8,504 nt of DNA from Microcaldota archaeon (GTDB lineage: Archaea > Micrarchaeota > Micrarchaeia > Micrarchaeales > Micrarchaeaceae), in assembly GCA_021792115.1 (NCBI GenBank), contig JAJYVI010000038.1, positions 1-8,504 of the forward strand. Direction: 5' to 3'. This document shows positions 1 through 6,019 of the stretch, piece by piece. Both the position numbers and the translations under genes were made by a program. Position 1 is the first letter of the stretch, and every line of letters begins with the position of its first letter. A model generated the notes under the pieces. That model did not search any database. It was not told where the DNA came from and saw only the letters and a program-made list of their open reading frames with translations.

Positions 1-134
1 CGCTAATGTTTATGCATATGCATTTACAAAATGATCATCAGGGTCGTCCCTGTCGCCAATTTATTATTAGTAGAAAGATAAAAACAAAATACTTCTGTGC
101 AATTAAATTTTCAACAGCCTTGAAGCGTAAAGTG

Positions 135-144
135 TATATATAAA
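135..144 (+). promoter_or_regulatory. Candidate TATA box upstream of the large membrane protein gene
   Basis: The sequence TATATATAAA is a good match to an archaeal TATA box and lies 63 bases before the ATG at 207, which would give a leader of roughly 35-45 nt. A second AT-rich candidate, TATTTATT at 174-181, is at the roughly 30-base spacing seen at other genes in this window and would give a nearly leaderless transcript. Sequence alone cannot choose between them. No clear Shine-Dalgarno sequence precedes the ATG. Confidence 0.4.
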
Positions 145-206
145 GTATAATATATTTTTCCCTCTTATACACTATTTATTTGCTAAGAAAGTTAAACTAA
201 GATTTA

Positions 207-2426
207 ATGGAGACTTTTAAAAATGAATTAAAACAATACGGCATTGCATTTGCAATATATGTAATTATAGCACTTGCGCTCTTCTCAAATATATTTGCAA
301 ATGTTACAAACACAGTTGTTTCTTCTGGAACAGGGCTCTACACAACATTGTTCAATCTGTGGTGGGCAAACTATGCAGTCTTCCATCTTCATTCAAGCAT
401 ATGGCACACAAACCTTCTCTTTTGGCCTGTTGGAGCAAGCATGATACAGAATATAGCATTGCTTAGCAGCATTTTAGTTGCTCCTTTTGGACTTGTAAGC
501 AATGTACTTGCATTTAATGTTCTTATGCTTTTAAGCCTTGCGATTTCAGGTCTTGGCATGTTTGCTCTTGCATTGTATATGCTTAAAAATTATTACTCAG
601 CCCTTGTGTCAGGAGTAATATTCAGCTTTAGTGCATTCCACATTGCACAGTACTTCGGAAATATAGGATTTTTTGTAATCGCATGGGCTCCTTTATCGCT
701 ACTGTTTCTAATCAAGATTTTGGATCATGAAAAATATGCCCTTGCTGACAGCATCGGGCTTGGATTAAGCTTTGCACTGACATGCCTCATGGGCAGCATG
801 AAACAGGGATTTGTGTTAATATTACTTTTTGCTGCAGTTGGAATTGCATATGCATTGAAAAAACATACAAGAGCACTTCTCAATATGCATGCGCTAAAGT
901 ACATTGCATTGGGCGCAGGAATTGCATTTATTGCAGGTGCATTTGAGTTCATTCCTTATGCAATGCATGCAGGACAGATAATAAATCTAAACAGGATGCA
1001 GATGCAGGGCACACTGATGAAGTACTATAGCCTTAACACTCTATCTTTGTTCATACCAAGCTATTACAATGCTGCATTCCATTTTGCATCTGCAATCAAG
1101 AATATATTTTACTTTAATCAATGGCAGGAAATAGGATATATAGGCTATGCAGCACTTGCACTTGCAGTCTTTGGGGTTTACAAAAACAAAAAAGCATGGA
1201 AATTTGCTGCAATTGCATTTGCATTTGCATTTTTGGCGCTCGGTCCTTTCATTCAGGTAGGTGCCTTCACAGTGTACTCAAACATTTATTACTTTATATA
1301 TATGCATGTGCCGTTCATATCATTAATAGTTGAGCCTAGCCTTTTCATGCTTGCAGCATCTATAATGATAGCCCTTCTTGCAGGATTTGGTATGAATTCA
1401 TTGCATGATATACTGCATAAAAATCATGAAAGCCAAAACTTATTTTATGCTGCAGCTGCTGCAATAATAATTATATTCCTTATAGAAAGCGTTGGCCTTC
1501 CATTCCTTGAATCCCAGACAACTGTAAGCACGCCAAAGTTCTTTTCATATGCAAAAAATATTAGCCAGAACTTTTCAATTCTTTATCTACCTGCCTTCCC
1601 AAATTATAGTTCACCAGACCCTTTCTATTACCAATCTCTTGCGTCGTATTATTCAGCAACAGCAGGAAAAGGTATTGTGGGAGGCTACTCTCAAAATGAG
1701 AATGAAACACAGCAGATGCTTCTGCTTGATCTTCCGATTGCAATACAGGCATACTCTCTGCAGTCAATCGGCACAATGAGATATGTTTCTATGATAAATG
1801 AAAACTACTCAAACCAATCTGTACTATTGCTGTACAATTATAATACTCAATATATAGTACTGAACAGGAATGCATATAATCAGTCTGACCTTGTTGCACT
1901 GGGTGGATACCTCACAATGCTTTTTGGCAAGCCTGTTGATGTCAGTAATTCTACAATTGCATTCTCAACAACAGCATCATTTAATAATGTTTACAGGTCT
2001 TATGTAGGATATCCACAATTCAATACCTGGCAAATGCTAAACAGAGAGATAAATGGAACAACAATATCAATATGGAACCCTAATGAGAGCTTTGAGGGTA
2101 TGAGAGCAGGACTTATAGCAGAATTTGCACCTTATGCAAACTCAACATCGCAGGAAACGTATGCTGTGAATGCAAATGCAACAATAAATACAAAAATAAA
2201 CTTCTATGCGGTCTCAAATTCGCGCTCAGAAGTAATACTTGCAAAATTCAATTCCAGCAGCAGCTCGCAGAAACTTGAGGGGATTGCAAGATTCAATGTT
2301 ACAAACAAAATGCAGGAGTTCTCTACAAACACGCTGCTTTATTCAGGGCCTAAAGGAAATCTCCTTGTATTCATAGTACCTGATAATTCAACAGGCATAT
2401 ACAATATAACTTTCTCTAAAACATAA
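207..2426 (+). CDS. Polytopic membrane protein, GT-C glycosyltransferase-like, with sequon-rich outer domain
   Basis: 739-aa integral membrane protein. Hydrophobic segments lie at about residues 11-31, 80-126, 132-170, 184-215, 231-250, 310-325, 332-350, 370-395 and 412-432, followed by a mostly hydrophilic C-terminal domain of about 305 residues. The first loop and second helix region (about 48-79, with LFNLWW and LLFWPVGAS) resembles large membrane proteins related to YfhO and other GT-C enzymes, which transfer sugars from polyprenyl-phosphate donors outside the membrane. This family placement is from memory. I see no convincing catalytic Asp in the first outer loop, where such enzymes usually carry one, so activity is uncertain. 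The C-terminal domain holds 16 N-X-S/T sequons, against one in the first 430 residues, supporting an outside location and heavy N-glycosylation. The ATG at 207 is used because a charged N-terminus and the first helix follow directly. It is monocistronic and convergent with the next gene. It could also be a surface protein with no transferase activity. Confidence 0.6.
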   Translation: METFKNELKQYGIAFAIYVIIALALFSNIFANVTNTVVSSGTGLYTTLFNLWWANYAVFHLHSSIWHTNLLFWPVGASMIQNIALLSSILVAPFGLVSNVLAFNVLMLLSLAISGLGMFALALYMLKNYYSALVSGVIFSFSAFHIAQYFGNIGFFVIAWAPLSLLFLIKILDHEKYALADSIGLGLSFALTCLMGSMKQGFVLILLFAAVGIAYALKKHTRALLNMHALKYIALGAGIAFIAGAFEFIPYAMHAGQIINLNRMQMQGTLMKYYSLNTLSLFIPSYYNAAFHFASAIKNIFYFNQWQEIGYIGYAALALAVFGVYKNKKAWKFAAIAFAFAFLALGPFIQVGAFTVYSNIYYFIYMHVPFISLIVEPSLFMLAASIMIALLAGFGMNSLHDILHKNHESQNLFYAAAAAIIIIFLIESVGLPFLESQTTVSTPKFFSYAKNISQNFSILYLPAFPNYSSPDPFYYQSLASYYSATAGKGIVGGYSQNENETQQMLLLDLPIAIQAYSLQSIGTMRYVSMINENYSNQSVLLLYNYNTQYIVLNRNAYNQSDLVALGGYLTMLFGKPVDVSNSTIAFSTTASFNNVYRSYVGYPQFNTWQMLNREINGTTISIWNPNESFEGMRAGLIAEFAPYANSTSQETYAVNANATINTKINFYAVSNSRSEVILAKFNSSSSSQKLEGIARFNVTNKMQEFSTNTLLYSGPKGNLLVFIVPDNSTGIYNITFSKT

Positions 2427-2524
2427 AATAGGATGCAGACACAAAAATCAGATGTAAGAAGCAGCATTTAAGCCTTTTCGCAAAAGCAATAGCCACTATG
2501 CCTGAATATAAGTATATAAGCATT

Positions 2525-3283
2525 TTATGATTTTATTTTTCTTATAGCTGCAGCAGAATCATGTTTTCTAGCAATCTCCTTTAGCCTATCTATATTTAAC
2601 TGCCCTGAGATATCATCTCCTTCGAATGCTTTTTTCAAAGCATGACTTTCTTTACCATCAACAAGCCTGACAAGTATGTTTTGCCTTTGGAGTTTTTTTA
2701 TTTCATCCATTTTTGATTTGGCACCTCCTTTTCCTCTTGCCTTATTCATGGCAGAGTTCTGAGTAGAGAAAAATACCACCATTTGTGCGCCTATTGCCTC
2801 TGCAGCCATTCTTGCAAGCTTGTCATTATCCCCAAATGTTGTTTTTTCAGTAGCCATAGGATCATTCTCATTTATGATTGGAAGCACACCCTCTGACCAT
2901 GCGTCTGCGACAGCACGGGAGAAATTGTTGATTGCGCCTAATCTAAAATGCGCGCTTTCAAGTAATATCTGTTCTACAATTATTCCATGTGCTGCAAAAA
3001 TTTCACTGTATCCATGCATAAGTTCATATTGACCAACGCCTGCAGATGTTCTTGCATCTTTTATTCCTTTTTTATTGCCAAGTCCACGGGCGCCTGAAGT
3101 AACTATTATTGAATTTATACCTCTGCTGCGCATATTATCAATATCTTCAGCAAGGTGTTTTAATACATTCCAGTCAATGGAAAGATCTGTATTCAGCACT
3201 GTGCTAGTGCCTAATTTTATTACTATTTTATTGATGCTAGTAGAATCATTGCCTATGTAATCACCAGATATAGCATAATTCAA
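2525..3283 (-). CDS. proB: Glutamate 5-kinase-like amino acid kinase
   Basis: 252-aa cytoplasmic amino acid kinase. ATP-dependent phosphorylation of L-glutamate to glutamyl-5-phosphate, the first step to proline, is the likely reaction. Visible motifs are KIVIKLGTSTV (19-29, phosphate-binding lysine), VTSGARGLG (61-69), GVGQYELMHGYSEIF (82-96), PIINENDP (135-142) and FGDNDKLA (150-157), followed by GKGG (184-187). The NEND/FGDND pair is characteristic of glutamate 5-kinases and not of UMP, isopentenyl-phosphate or acetylglutamate kinases. Oddities: the nucleotide-site segment usually containing Thr-Asp and GLY reads FFSTQNSAMNKA (171-182), so the Thr-Asp is Ser-Thr. There is no C-terminal PUA domain, as in short family members. 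No proA or proC is nearby. The start is TTG: the reverse complement of 3281-3283 is TTG and no ATG precedes the first motif. About 18 extra residues precede the canonical first strand. Confidence 0.75.
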   Translation of the reverse strand: MNYAISGDYIGNDSTSINKIVIKLGTSTVLNTDLSIDWNVLKHLAEDIDNMRSRGINSIIVTSGARGLGNKKGIKDARTSAGVGQYELMHGYSEIFAAHGIIVEQILLESAHFRLGAINNFSRAVADAWSEGVLPIINENDPMATEKTTFGDNDKLARMAAEAIGAQMVVFFSTQNSAMNKARGKGGAKSKMDEIKKLQRQNILVRLVDGKESHALKKAFEGDDISGQLNIDRLKEIARKHDSAAAIRKIKS

Positions 3284-3298
3284 AGTTTGTTTTATTTT

Positions 3299-3338
3299 AT
3301 ACTCTATTTTATTTATACTCTATTTTATACACTATTTT
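3299..3338 (-). promoter_or_regulatory. Tandem TATA-like repeats upstream of the amino acid kinase gene
   Basis: On the plus strand, ATACTCTATTTT occurs at 3299-3310 and again at 3315-3326, followed directly by the one-mismatch copy ATACACTATTTT at 3327-3338. On the coding (minus) strand each copy carries a GTATAAA-like core. The middle copy gives TATAAATA about 30 bases upstream of the TTG start at 3283, the spacing expected for a nearly leaderless transcript. The three copies could be alternative promoters, a regulator site, or low-complexity AT sequence. Confidence 0.4.
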
Positions 3339-3378
3339 AAATTTTATAATATTTAAGTTTTTACAAAGCCTTTGTTAT

Positions 3379-3888
3379 TTACCATGGAACTTCCTTTAAC
3401 TTCAGCTTATGCGCTCCTTTATTTGTCATTACATGGGAAATTCCTGTCAATAGGATTAGAAATAAAATACCATAAACAGTTGGGAAATAATGATATACTA
3501 CAGGGTACGAAAACAGGAGTGCAAAAATAAGGAATCCATACTGATCAAGCACTGGAAAACTCTTGCCTGAATGCATATTAACCCTTCTTTTTATGAAACT
3601 GCCAAAAAGATCGCCAAATGTAACGCCTATGACAAGAAATAGAGAGGCAATCAGCATATAATGGAAAAAAGGATATTCTACTAATCCTATAATCAGACCT
3701 GCAAGAATCCCTGAGACAGTCCCTCTTATAGTTTTATGGTCTCCAAATATGCGCTTGCCCATAAATTTCCTGTTGAAATCTATAGGAGCCCCTCCTCCAA
3801 ATAGAACTGGCGCGCCATTCGCGACATAGGCAGGCAGTATAAAAATTATTGGATAAATTATAATTGAATAAATTAAATTTAAAATCAA
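3379..3888 (-). CDS. carS: CDP-archaeol synthase (CarS family)
   Basis: 169-aa membrane enzyme. It activates unsaturated archaeol (2,3-bis-O-geranylgeranylglyceryl phosphate) with CTP to give CDP-archaeol, the precursor of archaeal polar lipids. Family motifs are clear: ANGAPVLFGGGAPIDF (23-38), GDHKTIRG (49-56, the DG/H-K-T-x-RG signature of CDP-alcohol cytidylyltransferases) and GDLFGSFIKRR (92-102) followed by PVLDQYGF (112-119). Helices lie at about 2-21, 57-75, 77-95, 118-133 and 137-153, and the length is normal for the family. The start is TTG at 3888: no ATG or GTG lies upstream in frame before a stop, and none falls between 3888 and the first conserved motif. A TATA-like box about 25 bases upstream supports it. 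The gene is followed after 95 bases by the amino acid kinase gene on the same strand, which seems to have its own promoter. Confidence 0.93.
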   Translation of the reverse strand: MILNLIYSIIIYPIIFILPAYVANGAPVLFGGGAPIDFNRKFMGKRIFGDHKTIRGTVSGILAGLIIGLVEYPFFHYMLIASLFLVIGVTFGDLFGSFIKRRVNMHSGKSFPVLDQYGFLIFALLFSYPVVYHYFPTVYGILFLILLTGISHVMTNKGAHKLKLKEVPW

Positions 3889-3903
3889 ACAAACACTTGA
3901 ATA

Positions 3904-3917
3904 GTAATATATGTATA
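3904..3917 (-). promoter_or_regulatory. Candidate TATA box for carS
   Basis: Read on the minus strand the sequence is TATACATATATTAC, centred about 24 bases upstream of the TTG start of carS and preceded by a purine-rich stretch (AAAGGTAGGAG) that could hold a BRE. The spacing predicts transcription starting at or within a few bases of the TTG, that is, a leaderless mRNA, and supports the TTG start. Confidence 0.5.
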
Positions 3918-4044
3918 GCTCCTACCTTTTAGGATCTGATCTAAACATAGTTGCCTATAACAGTTCTAAAAGTAAAACAACACTTTATCAAGTGATAATA
4001 GCAATGATAGCAATATTATAATTCAGTTTTGTTATAATTTGCAA

Positions 4045-4236
4045 TTAGAGCTTTTTTACGTTTTTTGCACGCGGTCCTCTTTCTCCTGCTTCAACTTCAA
4101 ATTCTACTGAATCTCCTTCTGCAAGTTCTGCTCCGCCGCTAACTGCAGACATATGTACATATACATCTTTTCCGTCTTCTCCTGTTATAAATCCAAAATT
4201 ACGTGCGGAATTGAACATTTTTACTCTTCCTTTCAT
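4045..4236 (-). CDS. Cold-shock domain protein (CspA type)
   Basis: 63-aa protein consisting of a single cold-shock (OB-fold) domain that binds single-stranded RNA or DNA and is usually an RNA chaperone. The RNP1 motif appears as NFGFITGEDGKD (13-24), RNP2 as VYVHMSAV (25-32), and the ending GPRAKNVKKL is typical. Compared with bacterial CspA, the KWFN at the start is KMFN and the KGFGFI is RNFGFI, so one aromatic nucleic-acid contact is lost while the Phe-Gly-Phe core and VxVH remain. Length is normal for the family. ATG start at 4236; a TTAAA-containing AT-rich candidate TATA (about 4265-4274) lies roughly 30 bases upstream. It is a stand-alone gene, 156 bases before carS on the same strand. 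Csp-type proteins are patchy in Archaea, so acquisition from bacteria is possible but not shown. Confidence 0.92.
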   Translation of the reverse strand: MKGRVKMFNSARNFGFITGEDGKDVYVHMSAVSGGAELAEGDSVEFEVEAGERGPRAKNVKKL

Positions 4237-4461
4237 TAAATCACATTATCTTATTCATTGTAAGAGTTTAAGATTGTTATGGAAAATTAACCTTTTAATG
4301 ATAAGCATCTCAAAAACAATAAAATTAGTAAAGTGTTGCAAATAACTGAGTGCTCTATTGTTACCTTTTTTATAGCAAAATAAATATCAATCAATAAAAG
4401 AATGTCCACATGATTTGCAATGTTTAAATGCTTTTCTTTTTAATGGAATTTAAAGTGCAAG

Positions 4462-4503
4462 GTGTACGAAAAAGAGGCAATAGTTGGTAAGGTGACTAAA
4501 TAA
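4462..4503 (+). pseudogene. Possible 5' remnant of a small translation-factor-like gene
   Basis: A GTG-initiated frame of 13 codons gives VYEKEAIVGKVTK and then a stop. This resembles the N-terminus of small archaeal EF-Tu-domain-2-like proteins, which begin near 'IGKVTHYF'; that comparison is from memory. A TATA-like TTTAAATG lies at 4423-4430 and a weak AAGG just before the GTG, as if a normal gene start had been left behind when the rest was lost. The peptide is short and could be chance. Confidence 0.25.
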
Positions 4504-4574
4504 GAAAAGAAAATATTCAGGATTTTAAATGTTGTAGTGCTAAGAAATTCTAAAATTTAGGATTTTCTTATTTA
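4497..4574. repeat. 12-base perfect inverted repeat, 54-base spacer
   Basis: TAAATAAGAAAA at 4497-4508 is the exact reverse complement of TTTTCTTATTTA at 4563-4574. The spacer contains GGATTTT twice and a short near-palindrome CTAAAATTTAG. It lies immediately left of the IS-like element and may be another miniature-element end or a chance AT-rich pairing. Confidence 0.4.
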
Positions 4575-4586
4575 AATGTGTTTTGC

Positions 4587-4661
4587 GGCTTTGTTGAAAA
4601 AGTCAAATTTTGTTGATAAAATCTTAAAAATGTTGATTAAGTCGGCTTAATCAACAAAGCC
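4587..4661. mobile_element. 75-bp MITE-like element with IS5/IS903-type terminal inverted repeats
   Basis: The left end GGCTTTGTTGAAAAAGTC (4587-4604) and the reverse complement of the right end, GGCTTTGTTGATTAAGCC (4644-4661), agree at 15 of 18 positions, including the first 11. From memory they closely resemble the 18-bp ends of IS903 in the IS5 family (GGCTTTGTTGAATAAATC). There is no room for a transposase, so this is a MITE or collapsed IS remnant. The TGTTGA core recurs in direct orientation at 4592, 4611 and 4631 and inverted at 4651, about 20 bases apart. The third copy plus the inverted one make a perfect 11-bp stem (4631-4641 / 4646-4656) with a TCGG loop. The 9-base flanks are not duplicated, so one flank was probably altered after insertion. 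Confidence 0.6.
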
Positions 4662-4748
4662 TAGCAAATTAAGCAAGTAGTCTTTTTCAAGCTGACGGAC
4701 ATCTTTGAAAAAATGCGAAAATGACATGATAGTCTCTTCATCAATCAT
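4647..4748 (-). pseudogene. Truncated AbiEii-like toxin (type IV TA nucleotidyltransferase), N-terminus only
   Basis: A 33-codon frame starts at an ATG (4748-4746) that overlaps the antitoxin stop by 8 bases, the usual operon arrangement of type IV TA pairs. It encodes MIDEETIMSFSHF and then RQLEKDYLLNLL, matching the EKDYxLxxLL segment at the start of AbiEii-family nucleotidyltransferase toxins. The last native codon (CTA) ends at 4662. The remaining codons GGC TTT GTT GAT TAA are the end of the IS-like element, so insertion cut the gene after 29 codons. The catalytic GGTxL/DxD region is absent, and I found no continuation left of the element. Family toxins are normally about 200-300 aa. The remnant should be inactive. 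Confidence 0.65.
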
Positions 4749-5423
4749 AATTTATCATCCATTTTTTATTTGTACCATGCATTCCTGTGCCTGATATTTT
4801 TATATAATTATAGTATTTGTAAGGAATTAATTGTTCATTTTTTATTCCTAATAAGTCTAGCATAAAACCGAGTTTGCTTGCAAGAACTCTGCTCTCTGTT
4901 TTTATCGCATATTCTATCAATTTTTTTACATCTATATTTTGTTCATTTATTGCTGTTTCAACTGCATCTTTTAGTGTTGAAAATTTAATACCTCCAAAAT
5001 AAATGCTGTCTATGACTGCTTTTTCAGGGGAGGCTATATATGCACCTGACTTATTTAAATAGCCAAAGAACAATTTTTTCACTGTAAATATAAATTCTAT
5101 CTGATTGCCGCTAACTAAAATTTTTTTATGCCGTTTTAAGGAAATCACAGAATATTTTACAACTGCTTGATCAATCAAATTATAGTATTGAAACCCTGCT
5201 TGAAGGCTCATATATGAAGGAAAAATAATATTTGAGGCTATTTCATAAATACTAGTGTCATTTAAAAATATTTTCCTCTTTCGATTCTTTTTACTTTCTT
5301 GCTTTTAGAAAGCATTAATGAAGCATAGGGTGTGGATTTACCAATTAATTTTGAAATATCATATACTGTAAATACATTTTTGCCAGATTTCTGAAGCCTA
5401 TCTAATATGGTATCGAAGTGCAT
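4741..5423 (-). pseudogene. AbiEi-like type IV antitoxin / winged-helix regulator, frameshifted
   Basis: Two adjacent frames together make one AbiEi-type protein of about 227 aa. The first frame (ATG at 5423 to TAA at 5262, 53 aa) is a winged-helix DNA-binding segment beginning MHFDTILDRLQKSG and ending KRIERGKYF. The second, one base back (-1), continues LNDTSIYEIASNIIFPSYMSL and runs to TGA at 4741. The join restores the family pattern 'RGxYxL ... IASxIxxPSYxSL ... ASPEKAxxDxxYxxG', the last part being ASPEKAVIDSIYFGG. The break sits in a run of five T (5264-5268 on the plus strand as A5). One extra T would repair it, so a sequencing or assembly indel, polymerase or ribosome slippage, or true decay are all possible. 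A frame beginning at the ATG near 5211 alone would lack the DNA-binding domain. AbiEi antitoxins repress their own operon and counteract the AbiEii toxin, whose stub follows directly. Confidence 0.75.
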
Positions 5424-5437
5424 ATCTTTATGTAACG

Positions 5438-5461
5438 ATATTTATATTTTTATATAAATAT
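5438..5461 (-). promoter_or_regulatory. Perfect 10-bp inverted repeat over the TA operon promoter (candidate operator/TATA)
   Basis: ATATTTATAT and its exact reverse complement ATATAAATAT flank TTTT. The centre is about 26 bases upstream of the antitoxin ATG at 5423, exactly where a TATA box for a leaderless transcript belongs, and both arms contain TATA-like sequence. AbiEi-family antitoxins are known to bind inverted repeats in their own promoter, so an operator that overlaps TATA and blocks TBP is the natural reading. AT-rich composition makes palindromes easier to get by chance. Confidence 0.5.
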
Positions 5462-5628
5462 AAATACACAAATTGTTGAAAATTCTCAATAAATCTTAAT
5501 GAAAATAAATACGCTCTAAAGAAACAAATAGCAAAGATAAACCAAAAGATAGCATGCCTTAAAAAGCATCCATAAAAACTACAAATAAATTATAATTTTC
5601 ACTTTGATTTTTACATATCTGCAAATAA

Positions 5629-5636
5629 TTTTAAAC
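5629..5636 (+). promoter_or_regulatory. Candidate TATA box for the small transporter pair
   Basis: TTTTAAAC is centred about 25 bases before the ATG at 5657, with no Shine-Dalgarno sequence between, predicting a leaderless transcript. The preceding 5462-5628 is AT-rich without a recognisable gene or RNA. Confidence 0.45.
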
Positions 5637-5656
5637 CTGCTTGCCAAATAATTTCT

Positions 5657-6019
5657 ATGGAATTATATTTAATTATTGCACTGACATTGTCGGCAGCAAT
5701 CCTTGCAGGCTTTTCCCAGTTCCTATTCAAAAAGAACATGTCTAAAATAGATTCTGTAAAAAAACTTATACACCTTGCTGCAAACAAACCTATTGCTGCA
5801 GGGCTGTTACTTTATGCAGTAAGCCTTGTTATTTATCTTATTGCGCTTAAGGATGCGCAAGATAGCTTATCAGTAGTATATTCATTGTTTGCAACAGTGT
5901 TTATTTTTGTATCCTTATTCTCTTTTTTTGGCCTGAAAGAAAACATTGGTCGCAAAAGGCTGCTTGGCATAACCTTGATTTTCATTGGCATTGTGATAAT
6001 AGCTATGACAATTAAGTAA
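5657..6019 (+). CDS. Small four-helix DMT/EamA-like membrane protein, subunit 1 of a pair
   Basis: 120-aa protein with four predicted helices (about 4-25, 46-65, 73-93, 101-118), matching half of an EamA transporter or one small-multidrug-resistance-type subunit. Diagnostic stretches are AGFSQFLFKKNM (17-28) in helix 1, VVYSLFATVFIFVSLFSF (73-90) in helix 3 and LKENIGRKRLLGITLIFIG (93-111) around helix 4. The glutamate that makes EmrE a proton-coupled drug exporter (helix 1) is not present. This fits the ArnE/ArnF branch of undecaprenyl-phosphate-sugar flippases better than drug efflux, although the substrate cannot be read from sequence. Its stop codon TAA (6017-6019) directly abuts the partner's frame, so the two are surely co-transcribed. 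The ATG at 5657 has a TATA box at the right distance. Confidence 0.8.
   Translation: MELYLIIALTLSAAILAGFSQFLFKKNMSKIDSVKKLIHLAANKPIAAGLLLYAVSLVIYLIALKDAQDSLSVVYSLFATVFIFVSLFSFFGLKENIGRKRLLGITLIFIGIVIIAMTIK

Larger units (their letters stand above)
4237..4646. other. Long non-coding stretch with gene and mobile-element debris
   Basis: Between the cold-shock gene and the toxin remnant there is no intact gene. The right-hand part holds a short remnant reading frame (4462-4503), an imperfect hairpin-like region bounded by a 12-base inverted repeat (4497-4574) and most of a 75-bp inverted-repeat element (from 4587). The left-hand part (4237-4440) is AT-rich and includes the promoter of the cold-shock gene on the minus strand; I see nothing else there. 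Confidence 0.6.

Noticed and set aside
2..34. Ten-codon plus-strand frame ending in TGA (ANVYAYAFTK), possible C-terminus of a gene to the left
   Set aside because: Codon choice fits this genome, but ten residues without a motif are not enough to call a gene.
105..117. AAATTTTCAACAG shared with 7416-7428, and similar TTGTTGAAAATT near 5472
   Set aside because: Resembles the IS-end core TTGTTGA, but the matches are short, lack the rest of the inverted repeat and are easy in AT-rich DNA.
6..143. 45-codon ATG frame at the left edge
   Set aside because: Rare-looking composition (many Cys, His, Arg), no motif, no promoter before it, and it runs through the hairpin; likely chance.
725..952. Minus-strand frame inside the membrane protein gene
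   Set aside because: Antisense shadow of hydrophobic coding sequence rich in alanine codons; no motif or initiation signal.
3363..3375. ACAAAG-C-CTTTGT inverted repeat just after carS
   Set aside because: No usable loop and no T-run after it on the coding strand, so not called a terminator.
5424..5656. Searched for RNA genes, tRNA-like folds and CRISPR repeats in this and other gaps
   Set aside because: No T-loop consensus, cloverleaf or regularly spaced direct repeat was found; only promoter-like elements.
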